Of a stretch of DNA of 64,000 bases, positions 24,291 through 32,655 are shown piece by piece (position 1 is the stretch's first letter; every line of letters starts with the position of its first letter). Both the position numbers and the translations under genes were made by a program. The stretch comes from Geosiphon pyriformis (taxonomy: Eukaryota; Glomeromycota; Glomeromycetes; Archaeosporales; Geosiphonaceae). The DNA lies in assembly GCA_016748015.1 (NCBI GenBank), contig JAAOMT010000135.1, forward strand, positions 571,960 to 635,959. Reading direction: 5' to 3'. The notes beneath the pieces are model-generated. The model did not search any database. It saw only the letters and a list, made by a program, of their open reading frames with translations, and was not told the DNA's origin.

Positions 24291-25349
24291 ATTCAGGAGT
24301 TTCAGGCAATGAGCATGCTGATGCGTTGGTTAGAGATGCTGTTCTCTCTGCTTGGCATCTTCCCCACTTAGTCAATAAGAGATTTATTAAGGCTGGTGGT
24401 GATGCAGTTTCTGGTAATTCTAGACACTTTGTTTGTGATGTTTTTAGGTCAATCCATTGTGCACACTGGGAGATTGGTTCCAGTTCTCAGATTGTTCCAG
24501 CTAGTTTGCGTGCTAATATTGATTGGCTGAGGTCTTTGCTGGTTTGACCTGGACTCTCACTTGGCTTTGGGTTTTACTAGTGTGCAAACTGTTGGCTTTT
24601 GGATGTACTTTATGAAGGCTTTTCACCATCAGCTCCCTGTTGCTGTGCAGAAGCATTTATATGATAGGAGTTATCTCAGTGTGGTGTGTTTGTTTTGTGG
24701 TAATATTGAAGTCTTGGACCATATTTTTTCTTGTCCATTTGAGGCTGCTGGTCGTGCTTGGCTGTTGGAAAATTATGCATTGGCTTGAGAAGTGTGCTTT
24801 GGCTTGGTTCGGTCTTTTTCGTGTGTCTCACAGTTGCTGTCCACCTGTGTTGTTGATGCTGCAGTTGGTACAGCTTTGTGTAAGGGCTTTGTTTTCAGTG
24901 GTTGGTTTTGTGAATCAGTTTCGGTTTTTAAGGATTCCAAGATTGCGACTTCAGTCATTGTGGATTTCATGCATGCATTCTGTCTCTCCTTTCGAAATGA
25001 TATTTGGCTGGTCCATGCTAAACACTGGGCTTTCATGGAGAAGAATGGGCTCATCCCACATAACAGTTTTGTTCCAGTTTTGGTTTTTGGTTCTATCTTG
25101 TTGTTTTCTTCTGGTGTAGTCAGATTGTTGGGTATTGGTGAGGCTTTTGGTGTTGGTTTCAGGTTTTGCAGGTCTTGTTTGTTTTTTTCAGGTATTAATG
25201 GTGTGGTCTCCATTTATATAGGTGCTTAGTGTTGTTCTGGTTGGCCTGAATGGCTGGTCACATATAGAAAATACATGATTTGCTCCTAGTTTAGATCATT
25301 TGAATAATGTATAGTACTAGATTGCATTTGGACTTCACTCATTAAACAT
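24291..25349 (+). mobile_element. LINE-C, 5'-truncated copy (RNase H end to 3' UTR)
   Basis: The copy starts abruptly inside RNase H at the SGVSGNEHADAL block, typical of incomplete reverse transcription by LINEs. It continues through the C-terminal domain: CLFCGNIEVLDHIFSC at about 24693-24740, NDIWLVHAKHWAFMEKNGLI at about 25000-25050, ending YIGA-stop at 25229. It is less mutated than LINE-B and D, with a few stops. Its 3' UTR ends CACTCATTAAACAT and is interrupted by Ty3-1; the rest of its A-rich tail lies on the far side at 35196-35225. Confidence 0.8.
25346..25349. repeat. target-site duplication of Ty3-1, left copy
   Basis: ACAT before the LTR corresponds to ACGT at 35192-35195 after it. 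One transition at a CpG explains the difference. A 4-bp duplication fits a Ty3-type integrase, but four bases with one mismatch is modest evidence. Confidence 0.5.
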
Positions 25350-25528
25350 TGTTACTGGAGGTTTTTGGTCTCTTCTTAGCTTTTATATGTTTGTTGTAAT
25401 GCTGTCAATTCATGACTATGGGAAGTGTTTGAACCTTTGATAACTGAATTTTTATCTTCAAATTATCTCCTATAATTTGAACTGCTGGGCTTATAAGTAG
25501 AATGGCCAATTTTATGCCAGTTGCTTTG

Positions 25529-25654
25529 TGTAGTTACATTGTAGTAAACATCAACTCTTTTTCAGGAATTGCTTGTCTGGAAGCTTACTAAAAATGTGTA
25601 GTTACTTTGCTGTAAAAGTCAACTTTTCTACAGGAATCTCGTCTGTAGGCTACT
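25529..25654. repeat. direct duplication inside the Ty3-1 LTR
   Basis: Two units, each starting TGTAGTTAC and containing GTAAA..TCAACT...CAGGAAT..C..GTCTG, occur with a 68-bp period. The same pair is present in the other LTR (starting near 34400) and in copy K (starting near 60830), so the duplication predates these copies. Confidence 0.6.
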
Positions 25655-25943
25655 CTAATGATGATAATATGAAAATAAAAGAAAAATAAAAGAAAAGTAA
25701 AAAAATTGAATTTTGTTGAGGGAAATGTTTTCTATCTAGGCCTGGAGTTACTAACAGTTTTACTGAAATTGGTAGCTAATCAATTTCAAAACGTTAGTTG
25801 GGTTTTGGGAATTTTCCAAGTACAATAATTAAAGAATTTGGTTTTTCGAATTATTTGATATTTATTTCTTTTTGTGTATATAGAAATGGTTCTAAGTAAT
25901 AAATCTAAGGTAAGATACATTTTCTCGAAAAGAAAAGCTCTTC

Positions 25944-25950
25944 TTTTATA
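25944..25950 (-). promoter_or_regulatory. TATA box of the Ty3-1 LTR (3' LTR copy)
   Basis: Minus strand TATAAAA directly follows GTTG. The surrounding TACAAC-TT-GTTGTA inverted repeat overlaps it. The same box lies at 34814-34820 in the 5' LTR and 61251-61257 in copy K, in each case 50 bp from the 20-bp repeat array. Confidence 0.6.
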
Positions 25951-26000
25951 CAACTTGTTGTAACACTATTCTATGAACTTGAGCTTTGCTATTTTCTATA

Positions 26001-26120
26001 ATTTCACTGAACTAAAGTTATATTTTGGCAAACTACAAGTTATTTCTGCAAACTATTAGATATTTCGGTGAACTATCAATTATTTTGGCAAATTCCTACA
26101 AATTTCAGTAAACTTTTTAA
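26001..26120. repeat. 6 x 20-bp tandem array in 3' LTR
   Basis: Six units of exactly 20 bp, consensus TATTTCGGCAAACTA followed by a variable five bases. The array lies immediately upstream of the TATA box in element orientation and is also present at 34871-34990, 61308-61427 and, decayed, in two lone LTRs. It looks like a promoter-proximal array of binding sites. Confidence 0.75.
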
Positions 26121-26289
26121 ATGTTACATAGTTCGGAGTATTGTATGATTGATCATTGCAATTAAGTTACATTTGTGTTATGTACAAATTGGATTATTAA
26201 TTAAATGATAATTTCGGATATTTTGCTAATGTAATAAGTGATAATTTGAAATGCTAATTAATAATAAGAATTATAAAAGTAATTTTATG

Positions 26290-27000
26290 TTAAGCAATAT
26301 CTTTAATTTCATCTAGTAATATAACCTTCTCCTCAAGACTGAGTTCCATTAAAGTCCAAGTACTGTCTGTAATTTCCAGATAGTAATCCAAGATTATTGA
26401 AGAAATTTGATCTGAAAATTTTTGAAATTCCAGTTCTGTGAGCTTTCTAATGTATTGAATCTTCAAGGGTTGTAAAATTGGGTTTTGTAGGATGTTTTTA
26501 CAGGTGTGAAATAGGTCATAAAGTCTAAGAGCAGCTCTTAGTTTATAATGACTGTTTGTAGATCTAGCTGTTGTCTTAAATTCGTTGTGAAATTGTTTCT
26601 GAATAGCTTCTTTTGTGAGGTTTGCTGCTGTAAGCTCTCATTTTTGTTCGTGAAGTGTTTTTCCAATGTAGAAGTATCTATATATTGGAGTATAGTTGTA
26701 GTTTTCTTCGTTAAGACATAGTTAAAGCTTTTGTTGAATAGTAGTATTTGGTGGAATACTAATAGGAGTGAGCATTAAGTTTTCTCTTAAAACAAGCTTT
26801 AAAAGTTCTAACAGGTGAATTCCAGAATAACTTCTTGTGTTCTTCTTATATGGATGATATTTTCATGAATTTGGGGCTAAATTTGTAACTGCTTCTGTTT
26901 GGGTATAATTAATGTGGTTTTCAGTAATAGTAATAGATAATTTGAGTATTGTTTTTAAAACTAACATTAGTTTTTGGAATAATTGTTAAATGTTTTGAGG
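26290..27000 (-). pseudogene. extra 3' ORF of Ty3-1 (unrecognised, between integrase and LTR)
   Basis: One minus-strand frame runs about 235 codons from near 27000 to TAA at 26290-26292, interrupted by four stops (near 26985, 26865, 26723, 26640), each one transition away from Gln or Arg. The longest open part (26637-26293) is about 115 codons and reads through the polypurine tract into the LTR. The product is Leu/Ile/Lys/Glu-rich with alternating charged and hydrophobic residues, suggesting helices (for example LTELEFQKFSDQISSIILDYY). I see no signal peptide or membrane segment, so it is not an obvious envelope protein. Copy K keeps the last 49 codons of the same frame without indels or stops. 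The position matches that of accessory ORFs in some LTR elements. I do not recognise a family. Confidence 0.6.
26324..26336 (-). other. polypurine tract of Ty3-1
   Basis: On the minus strand GAGGAGAAGG lies a few bases upstream of the 3' LTR; in copy K the same position reads GAGGAGGAGG. This is the expected plus-strand primer for reverse transcription, and it also encodes part of the extra ORF. Confidence 0.7.
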
Positions 27001-27136
27001 AATAGTTATTATAAGAGATTTGAAAATAAAAGAAAATTATTTTTGGTGTATGGGTTTTTATTATTTTTTGCTTTGTTTTTGTGAGATTGTTTCTAAATTA
27101 TAAGGAGATAACTATAATAATAATAAATTTAAGTTA

Positions 27137-28620
27137 AATGTTCAAGTTGGGAGGTTGTTCAATAACAACTATTGGTTCTAAATTTCGAGAAATATCTTCA
27201 GAATTGATTAAAGGAGAATGTGTACCAATTTGTGAAATTAATAGTTCAGAATTGTTTCTAGAATTATAGTGTTTCAAACGATCTCCATGTGCAACTTTTG
27301 CTAGGATTTTGTTATCAAGTCTTAGCTTGTATGACTCATTGTCTAGAACTTCATAGATAAAGAATGGTTTATCTCATTTATTTTCAAATTTCCCACTCCA
27401 TTGTTTTTCAGCTTTAGTTCTGTGTAAGAGAACTTTGTTCCCAATTTTAAATTCATTGGTGACTGGTGGCAATTTTTTGTCATGCCGTTCTTTTTGTTAA
27501 GCTTGGGAGTGTTCAATATAGGTGACTGCTATTCGTCGTTTTCCTTCCAGCATGCTAAGCAGAGTGTAGGCTTTTTGTTGAAGTGTTTCCTGAAAATTGT
27601 TTTTATCAATTGGTTGTGCTGGGTATGTTTCTACTGTGAAACTAATTGGTAATGTTGCTGTCCTTCTGTAAGTTAAATCAAATAGTGTGTGTTTTGTGGT
27701 ATCTTGTTTTAGTGTCCTATATGCTAGTAACATTGATGAAATAAAGATATTCCATTCTTGCTCAAAATCAATTGAGACTTTGGCTAATGATTCACACAGT
27801 GTCCTATTAAAACGTTCCACAAGCCCATTTGTTTGTGGATGGTAGAGCAAAGATAATGGTCTCTTGACATTAAATCATTCACAAATTTTCTGGATTAAAT
27901 TGTTCACAAAATGTGTTTCTTGATCAGATAAAAGTTCTATTGGGCATCCATATCTACAAATGATGTCTTCATAGATGAAGTTTGCTACTGATTTCGCATC
28001 TGCTCATTGAATGACTCTGGCTTTGAGCCATTTGGTGAGATAGTCTACAGCTACTGCAATATAACGGTTTCCTTGGTTTGTGATAGGTAGTGGTCCAACT
28101 AAATTGATACCAACTCAGTCAAAAGGCTGTCCAACTTTGATTGGATTTAAAGATTCTATAGGGCGTGTTCCTTCTCTTTTTTGACAACTATTACAAAAGT
28201 CAACATATTGATGTATGTCTCTTCTTATTTGGGGCCAAAAGTAGTGTTCTAATGTTCTTTGGGTGGTACTATCTTTTCCTAAATATGCTGATGAAGGGTC
28301 CAAGTGCATGTTGTATAAGATAGTTTCCTTTTCATGTTCTTGTATTAATCGGAGTAGTTTGTCTGAATTTCTGGAGTTTTGATAATAAATGATGTTGTTG
28401 TGTAGGAAGTATTGTTTGGTTTGTTGTTGTAACTGATGTTTTTCATCTGGGGACCAATCTGTTGGGATTGTTAATGTCTCCAAATATTGTTTAAGATTGT
28501 TGTAGTTTTTGGGGTTCATTGTTTGTCATTTTGTTGCTGTTATTTCAAATGGGTGTTAGTTTTGTGTTCTAATCTTGCCTCATTCTTGAAAGACAATAAA
28601 TGTTGATGTGAAGTTTTCCT
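27137..28620 (-). pseudogene. Ty3-1 integrase
   Basis: Integrase inserts the cDNA into host DNA. The N-terminal HHCC finger is visible at 28400-28170 (NMHLDPSSAYLG, then CNSCQKR); its second His appears as Tyr. The DDE core follows: AVDYLTKW (first Asp, about 28045-28060), LLSDQETHF (second Asp, about 27920-27940) and NGLVERFNRTL (Glu, about 27800-27830). The C-terminal part (DNESYKLRLDNKI, then KHYNS) resembles the Ty3 integrase tail; no chromodomain is evident. Stops (TGA after PFD, VIQ, KICE and ENK) fall at positions where Arg or Trp is expected. It ends at about 27137, leaving a short gap before the extra ORF. Confidence 0.85.
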
Positions 28621-29160
28621 GATTTATGGTGTACAATATATCAGTAGTTGGCTAAAAATCCTGTCCATTGGGTTTGTTTGGCGTTCAGTTGAGTGTTTTT
28701 GTTCTGAAGCCATTTGAGTCCAATATTATTAGTGATAATATCGAATTTCTTGAGATAAAAGTTGAAATGATGTAGGGCCCAAATTACAGCTGCTGTTTCC
28801 AATTCAATGGCAGGGTAATTCTTTTTGGCTGGTTTTAATGTTCTGCTGACATAAGCAATTACTCACTCATTTCCTTGGTCATCTAATTGTGACAAAATGG
28901 CACCAAAAACAGTATAAGAAGCATCGGTGGCTAGTCGAAACCAGTTACTGAAGTCTGGGTAGGCAAGAATTGGAGCTGTTGTCAGCTTTTCTTTGAGAAT
29001 TTCAAAAGCTTTTTGGTGTTCAGTAGTCCATTTGTATTTAACGTTTTTGGTGGTGAGCTGGTTAAGGGGTTTTGCAATTTCCAAAAACCTTTTGATAAAC
29101 TTTTGATAGTAGGATGCTAATTCGATGAATCTTTTTAGTTCTGTGGTATTTCGAAAAGTT
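28621..29160 (-). pseudogene. Ty3-1 RNase H
   Basis: The frame from about 29160 gives LKRFIELASYYQKFIKRFL, the connection after the RT palm, then FEILKEKLTTAPILAYPDF and LATDASYTVFGAILSQ, where the Asp of ATDAS is the first RNase H catalytic residue. ELETAAVIWALHHF supplies the Glu. The frame differs from that of the RT, so a single-base frameshift lies near 29150-29180. A stop follows GNE near 28862. Confidence 0.75.
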
Positions 29161-29980
29161 TTGAAATTTTTCCAGAGTCAGGTTTAATTCTATCTTTGCT
29201 AACAATGTGACCAAAAAAAGCCAAACTTGTTTTTCCAAAGTAGCATTTTTTGATATTCAGTTTCAATTCTGCTTTCTGTAATCATTGAAAAACTTCTCAC
29301 AGGTGTTTTAAGTGTAGTTCAAAAGATGGTGAATAAACATCAGTATCATTGAGATAGACAACTACTGATTTCCAAAGGAGACTTTTGTAAACAACATCCA
29401 TGAGTCTTTGGAATGTTGCTGGTGTATTGCATAATCCGAAAGGCATTACGTTGAACTTGTAGTTTCCTTCTTGAGTGGTGAATGCTGTTTTGGGGCGATC
29501 TTTGGGATCCATGACAACTTGCCAATATCCACTCTCTAAATCTAATGTCGAGAAGTATTTGGACTTTCCAAGGGCATCTAACATGTTATTGATTCGGGGA
29601 AGAGAGTAGGCATCTCCAATGGTGACACTGTTGAGTTGTCGATAATCAACACAAAATCATATTTTTCCATTTTTCTTTTTAACTAAGACCACAGATGAAG
29701 CCCATGGACTCATTAATAGTTAAATAAGCCCATTGTTAAGCATCCATTGCACTTTTTCTCAGATAAATTGGTGACTTTCTGGAGCAACTTGGTAGGCTTG
29801 TTGTTGCCTTGGTTTGGCATCTCCTATGTAGATTTGGTGTTGAACCAAATTGGTTCTTCTTAAGTCATTGTTGTTTTTGGCAAAAATATTGGCAAACTCT
29901 GCAATTAGTTTTTTGAGCTGGTTCTGTTGTTGTGGTTCAAGTTGTCTCATGTTGATTCGAGATAGTTTTTCCATGACAAC
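29161..29980 (-). pseudogene. Ty3-1 reverse transcriptase
   Basis: The N-terminal approach is at 29974-29759 (QHQIYIGDAKPRQQQAYQVA). Then come FCVDYRQLN, ALGKSKYFSTLDLESGYWQV (first catalytic Asp in TLDL), TAFTTQEGNYKFNVMPFGLC and the active site at about 29340-29360, which reads YLND where YLDD is required. One of the two adjacent catalytic Asp residues is therefore Asn. Stops occur at FI-stop-EKVQW, KI-stop-FCVDYR and HL-stop-EVF, all positions where Ty3 RTs usually have Arg. The enzyme is inactive in this copy. Confidence 0.85.
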
Positions 29981-30382
29981 ATGGTAGTTTTTAGAGCTGG
30001 AGTTTGGGATTTTTGGTAGTGAATGTCCAATAATTTCAGAGAAATTGGGGACTGTTTGGGGTAATTCTTGTTAAAAGATATTACTGTGAATAATTCCAAT
30101 TTCTAAGTTATTTAATAAAACTATGGGGAAATTGTTGGAATTGTAAAAAGTAACTCGGATTTTCTTTGTTTCTTCTAGAATATAAATGTTTGGAATCAAG
30201 ATATTATGTTCCAAGCAGATTTGTTTGTTGGACTCAAAAATTTGTTATGTGGTTGTTGGCTTTTCACAAGTGTATATTTCAGGGTGTTCTCCAAAGGGTG
30301 AAATGATAATTGGTTGTAGAAGTTGTAAAATCTGGTAAAATTCTTTCTGTTTGTTGATGGCTATGTTTATTGGAACTGTAAA
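29981..30382 (-). pseudogene. Ty3-1 linker between dUTPase and RT
   Basis: About 130 codons, broken by stops, between the dUTPase end and the RT. Readable pieces include a segment with FCEHPEIYTCEKPTT-like codons and an IPNSSSKNYHVVMEKLSRI run leading into the RT. It has no domain I recognise. This stretch is deleted in copy K. Confidence 0.45.
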
Positions 30383-30840
30383 TCATCCAGTTGAACCAAA
30401 ACCTTGGGTTCCTCTTTTACTTTTTCCCAATAGTTCTTTTTGATTGACTAATTGTAAACTTGAAATGTTGATTAAGGGTAAATAAATGACTTGGGCAATT
30501 TTCTCGGCATGTTCAATCTTAAACAGCTTGTCAGTTTTATTTTGGAGTATTACTGTTATGTCACCAGTATATCTAGCATCAATTATTCCTTCTCTGACAT
30601 TGATTTCTTTGCTTGCCAGAGAGGACCAGGAGCCAATTTGAACCATTGCTTCTGGTGGGATTTCGAGAGCAATTTTGAGGTTGATTTTTGTGAGAGATTT
30701 GGGTTTGAGAATGAGAGTATCCTTGTCTGGATATCTTAGGTTATATCCAGCATCAATTTCGTGTGCTTTTTCAGGTTTTATTCCTTGTCTATTATTGTTG
30801 AAGTATTTGAGTTGTAAGACAGGCTGATTTTTGATAAGAT
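30383..30840 (-). pseudogene. Ty3-1 dUTPase domain
   Basis: The trimeric dUTPase signature is present in order: motif 1 AGYNLRYP (about 30735-30756), motif 2 GSWSSLASK (about 30615-30640), motif 3 REGIIDARYTGDI (about 30565-30600), motif 4 EKIAQVIYLPL (about 30485-30515) and motif 5 RGTQGFGSTG (about 30383-30412). The enzyme hydrolyses dUTP and keeps uracil out of newly made DNA. Here the Asp of motif 1 is Asn and the Arg of motif 2 is Trp (CGG to TGG), so activity is doubtful; the catalytic Asp and Tyr of motif 3 remain. It is in the same frame as the finger module upstream (one 332-codon frame, 30383-31381). Confidence 0.9.
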
Positions 30841-31620
30841 AGATGGGTGTTGTTTCAATTTCTTCTGTTGCTTCCAGTTCTCCAGATTCAATTTCGTTCT
30901 TATCACTTTCCCTGGGCAAGGGAATGCTAAGAGTGTAGCATTTAGGACACCACTGTTCATCACAAGACATAATGCATTCTTCACATAGCCTAATGTTTAT
31001 TTGCTCTAATTGTTGAATTTGAGCTTCTTGGGTTGGGTAGGTGTGACTTGCAATTTGGTGGTAGACTTCTACTTCATCTTTGTAATTGAATCCAGCTAAT
31101 TCTATAGTGTATTCAATGTATTCTGCTTCCTTCATTTGATGGACATCTTCTTTGGTAGTTCCATTAATTAATGCTATTGCTAGGTCAAAAATTATCTTAG
31201 CATCATGGGAGTAGTGATAAAGTTTGTTGAGAGCACTGTTGTATGCCGCATTAAAGGGTGTTCCTCTTTTTACTTTTTCTGAAATTGATAAAGCATATTG
31301 GCAGGTCTGATCGCAGACTCCTCCTTTCATTGTTACATCAATCCAATTGCATTTTTCTGGTAGCATATCTCTACAAGTCAAACAAAGAGTATTGTCTTAT
31401 TTTCTGCTTCTTTTTATTAGATGGCCCCATTGTTTTCTGTGGCAAGCCTTGCAGTAATAACAAGTATGATTTTCATATTCTTCTTCAGGTGAAATGCAGG
31501 CTCCCATTGATGAGAGTTTCTTGTGGCAATCTTTGCATTTGAGTAGAATGTAAGGGTGTTGGTTTCGTGGTTCTGGTTTTAAATAGAGAACATTCCATCT
31601 GGTTGTCACTGGTTCTTTTG
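30841..31620 (-). pseudogene. Ty3-1 Cys-rich multi-finger module
   Basis: Between protease and dUTPase lies about 240 aa rich in paired cysteines: CKDCHKK, CYYCKACHRK, LCLTCRDM...EKC, GGVCDQTC and LCEECIMSC...CPKC. The spacing suggests at least three zinc-binding units around a helical segment (YNSALNKLYHYSHDAKIIFD). It is colinear with the same module in copy K. A TAA replaces Trp in RSRKWDN near 31395 and a frameshift separates the first finger pair from the protease. Function is unknown; nucleic-acid binding is a guess from the CxxC pairs. Confidence 0.7.
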
Positions 31621-31807
31621 TTTCAAGAGAATCATTTGTTGAAAAGTACTATTGTTCAGTTTCATCAGCCCAATTGGAGGTTGATCCAAGTGCCATAAAT
31701 GTTTTAATGATGGGTTTTTTTTCTTTTGGTTCAAATTCAAAAGCCAGGGCTTTTTCAGAGTATTTGTTGAATGTACCACAAGTAGTGGGTACTTGGGCAT
31801 GTTGTTC

Positions 31808-32200
31808 TTAATAGGAGAGTTGTAATTCTTGGGTTTCCCAGTTTAATTTTGCATTGGCTTTTTGAAGCCAATCATTTCTGACAAGGACTTGATACTGGGG
31901 CGCGTCTATTACAAGAACTTTAACTAAAATGGTGATTCCATCAAGAGTAAATAGAAAATTGTCAATTTCTCCTATGGGTGTTTTTTTCATGCCATCAGCA
32001 GTAACAATTACTGTCTGAGCTGGTTGGTCAATATTTTTCTTTAACTGTTGCATCAATTGGTAGGTGATGATGCTTCCGCGGATCTACTGTCTAGAATCAA
32101 GCGAATTGCCATTCCTTTGACTTCTGCTTCAGTGTACATAACAGTAATTGCTTTTTGTTCATTGGTGGCTGCATTGCTAAACAGGAATGGTGAATCATTT
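31808..32200 (-). pseudogene. Ty3-1 aspartic protease
   Basis: Retroviral-type protease that would process the Gag-Pol polyprotein. The active-site region at about 32085-32110 reads LILDSRSA, where copy K has LILDSGSAGS, so the Gly after the catalytic Asp-Ser is Arg. A one-base deletion directly after it shifts the frame. Downstream, QLMQQLKKN, VTADGMKKTPIGEI and NDWLQKANAKLNW are conserved with K. It is inactive as it stands. Confidence 0.8.
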
Positions 32201-32655
32201 GCTTTGAACTCAAAAGGAAATATATCTGAAAGATTGGCATTTTCAGCAATTCTGGCTGGTGGAATTGTGGTAGAAGTATAAGAAAGGCTTTGTTGTTGTG
32301 CTGCAGCTCTATTTTCCGAGAGTGCAGGATGGTAAAAATTCTGTTCTTCAGGTATTGTAAGATAGCTAAGTTGAGTATAATAATGGGAGAGTCTTGGCTG
32401 AACTGGATTTCGGAGAACTAATTGGTTATTTGGGTTGATTCTGTTGTTGTTTGTTATGAATTGGTTTTGTGATGCAAATTGGTTTTGTTGAACCAATCTT
32501 TGAGCAGGTACTTGGTAATATTGAATGAGTTGTCGATACTGTTGTTGCATTGGTTGTAGAGCAGGTTGATAGTAGTTGGTTTGATATTGTGGTCTTGGTA
32601 GATAGTAAGCTGGTAGTAGTGATAATTGGTAATAAGATTGTTGTAACAAAGGGTA
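32201..32655 (-). pseudogene. Ty3-1 Gln/Tyr/Asn-rich linker between gag and protease
   Basis: About 150 codons dominated by Gln, Tyr, Asn and Pro (QYQTNYYQPALQPMQQQYRQ), low complexity and probably disordered, followed by IAENANLSDIFPFEF leading into the protease. Its frame differs from gag, so an indel lies near 32650. Copy K has the same linker uninterrupted. Confidence 0.65.

Larger units (their letters stand above)
25350..26321 (-). repeat. 3' LTR of Ty3-1
   Basis: Begins TGTTACTGG on the + strand and ends CTAGTAATA, a decayed CTGGTAACA. It contains an imperfect direct duplication (25529-25589 and 25597-25654), a TATA box (25944-25950 on the minus strand) and the 6 x 20-bp array (26001-26120). 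The last codons of the extra ORF lie in its outer edge (26293-26321). Confidence 0.9.

Noticed and set aside
26001-26120. CRISPR-like array
   Set aside because: Repeats are 20 bp, imperfect, with no unique spacers, in a eukaryotic LTR.
26290-27000. Extra ORF as a retroviral envelope gene
   Set aside because: No signal peptide, transmembrane segment or Cys pattern is visible; the product is charged and helix-prone.
27380-30390. TGA read as Trp or Arg (alternative genetic code) in the retroelements
   Set aside because: RNA14 next door has no internal TGA and uses TGG for Trp, and homologous Trp positions in the LINEs also show TAG and TAA. Decay by C-to-T change explains all three.
30491-30739. 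Plus-strand frame of 82 codons, also at 61896-62144, as a conserved small gene
   Set aside because: It is the antisense of the dUTPase coding sequence in both elements; conservation follows from the other strand.
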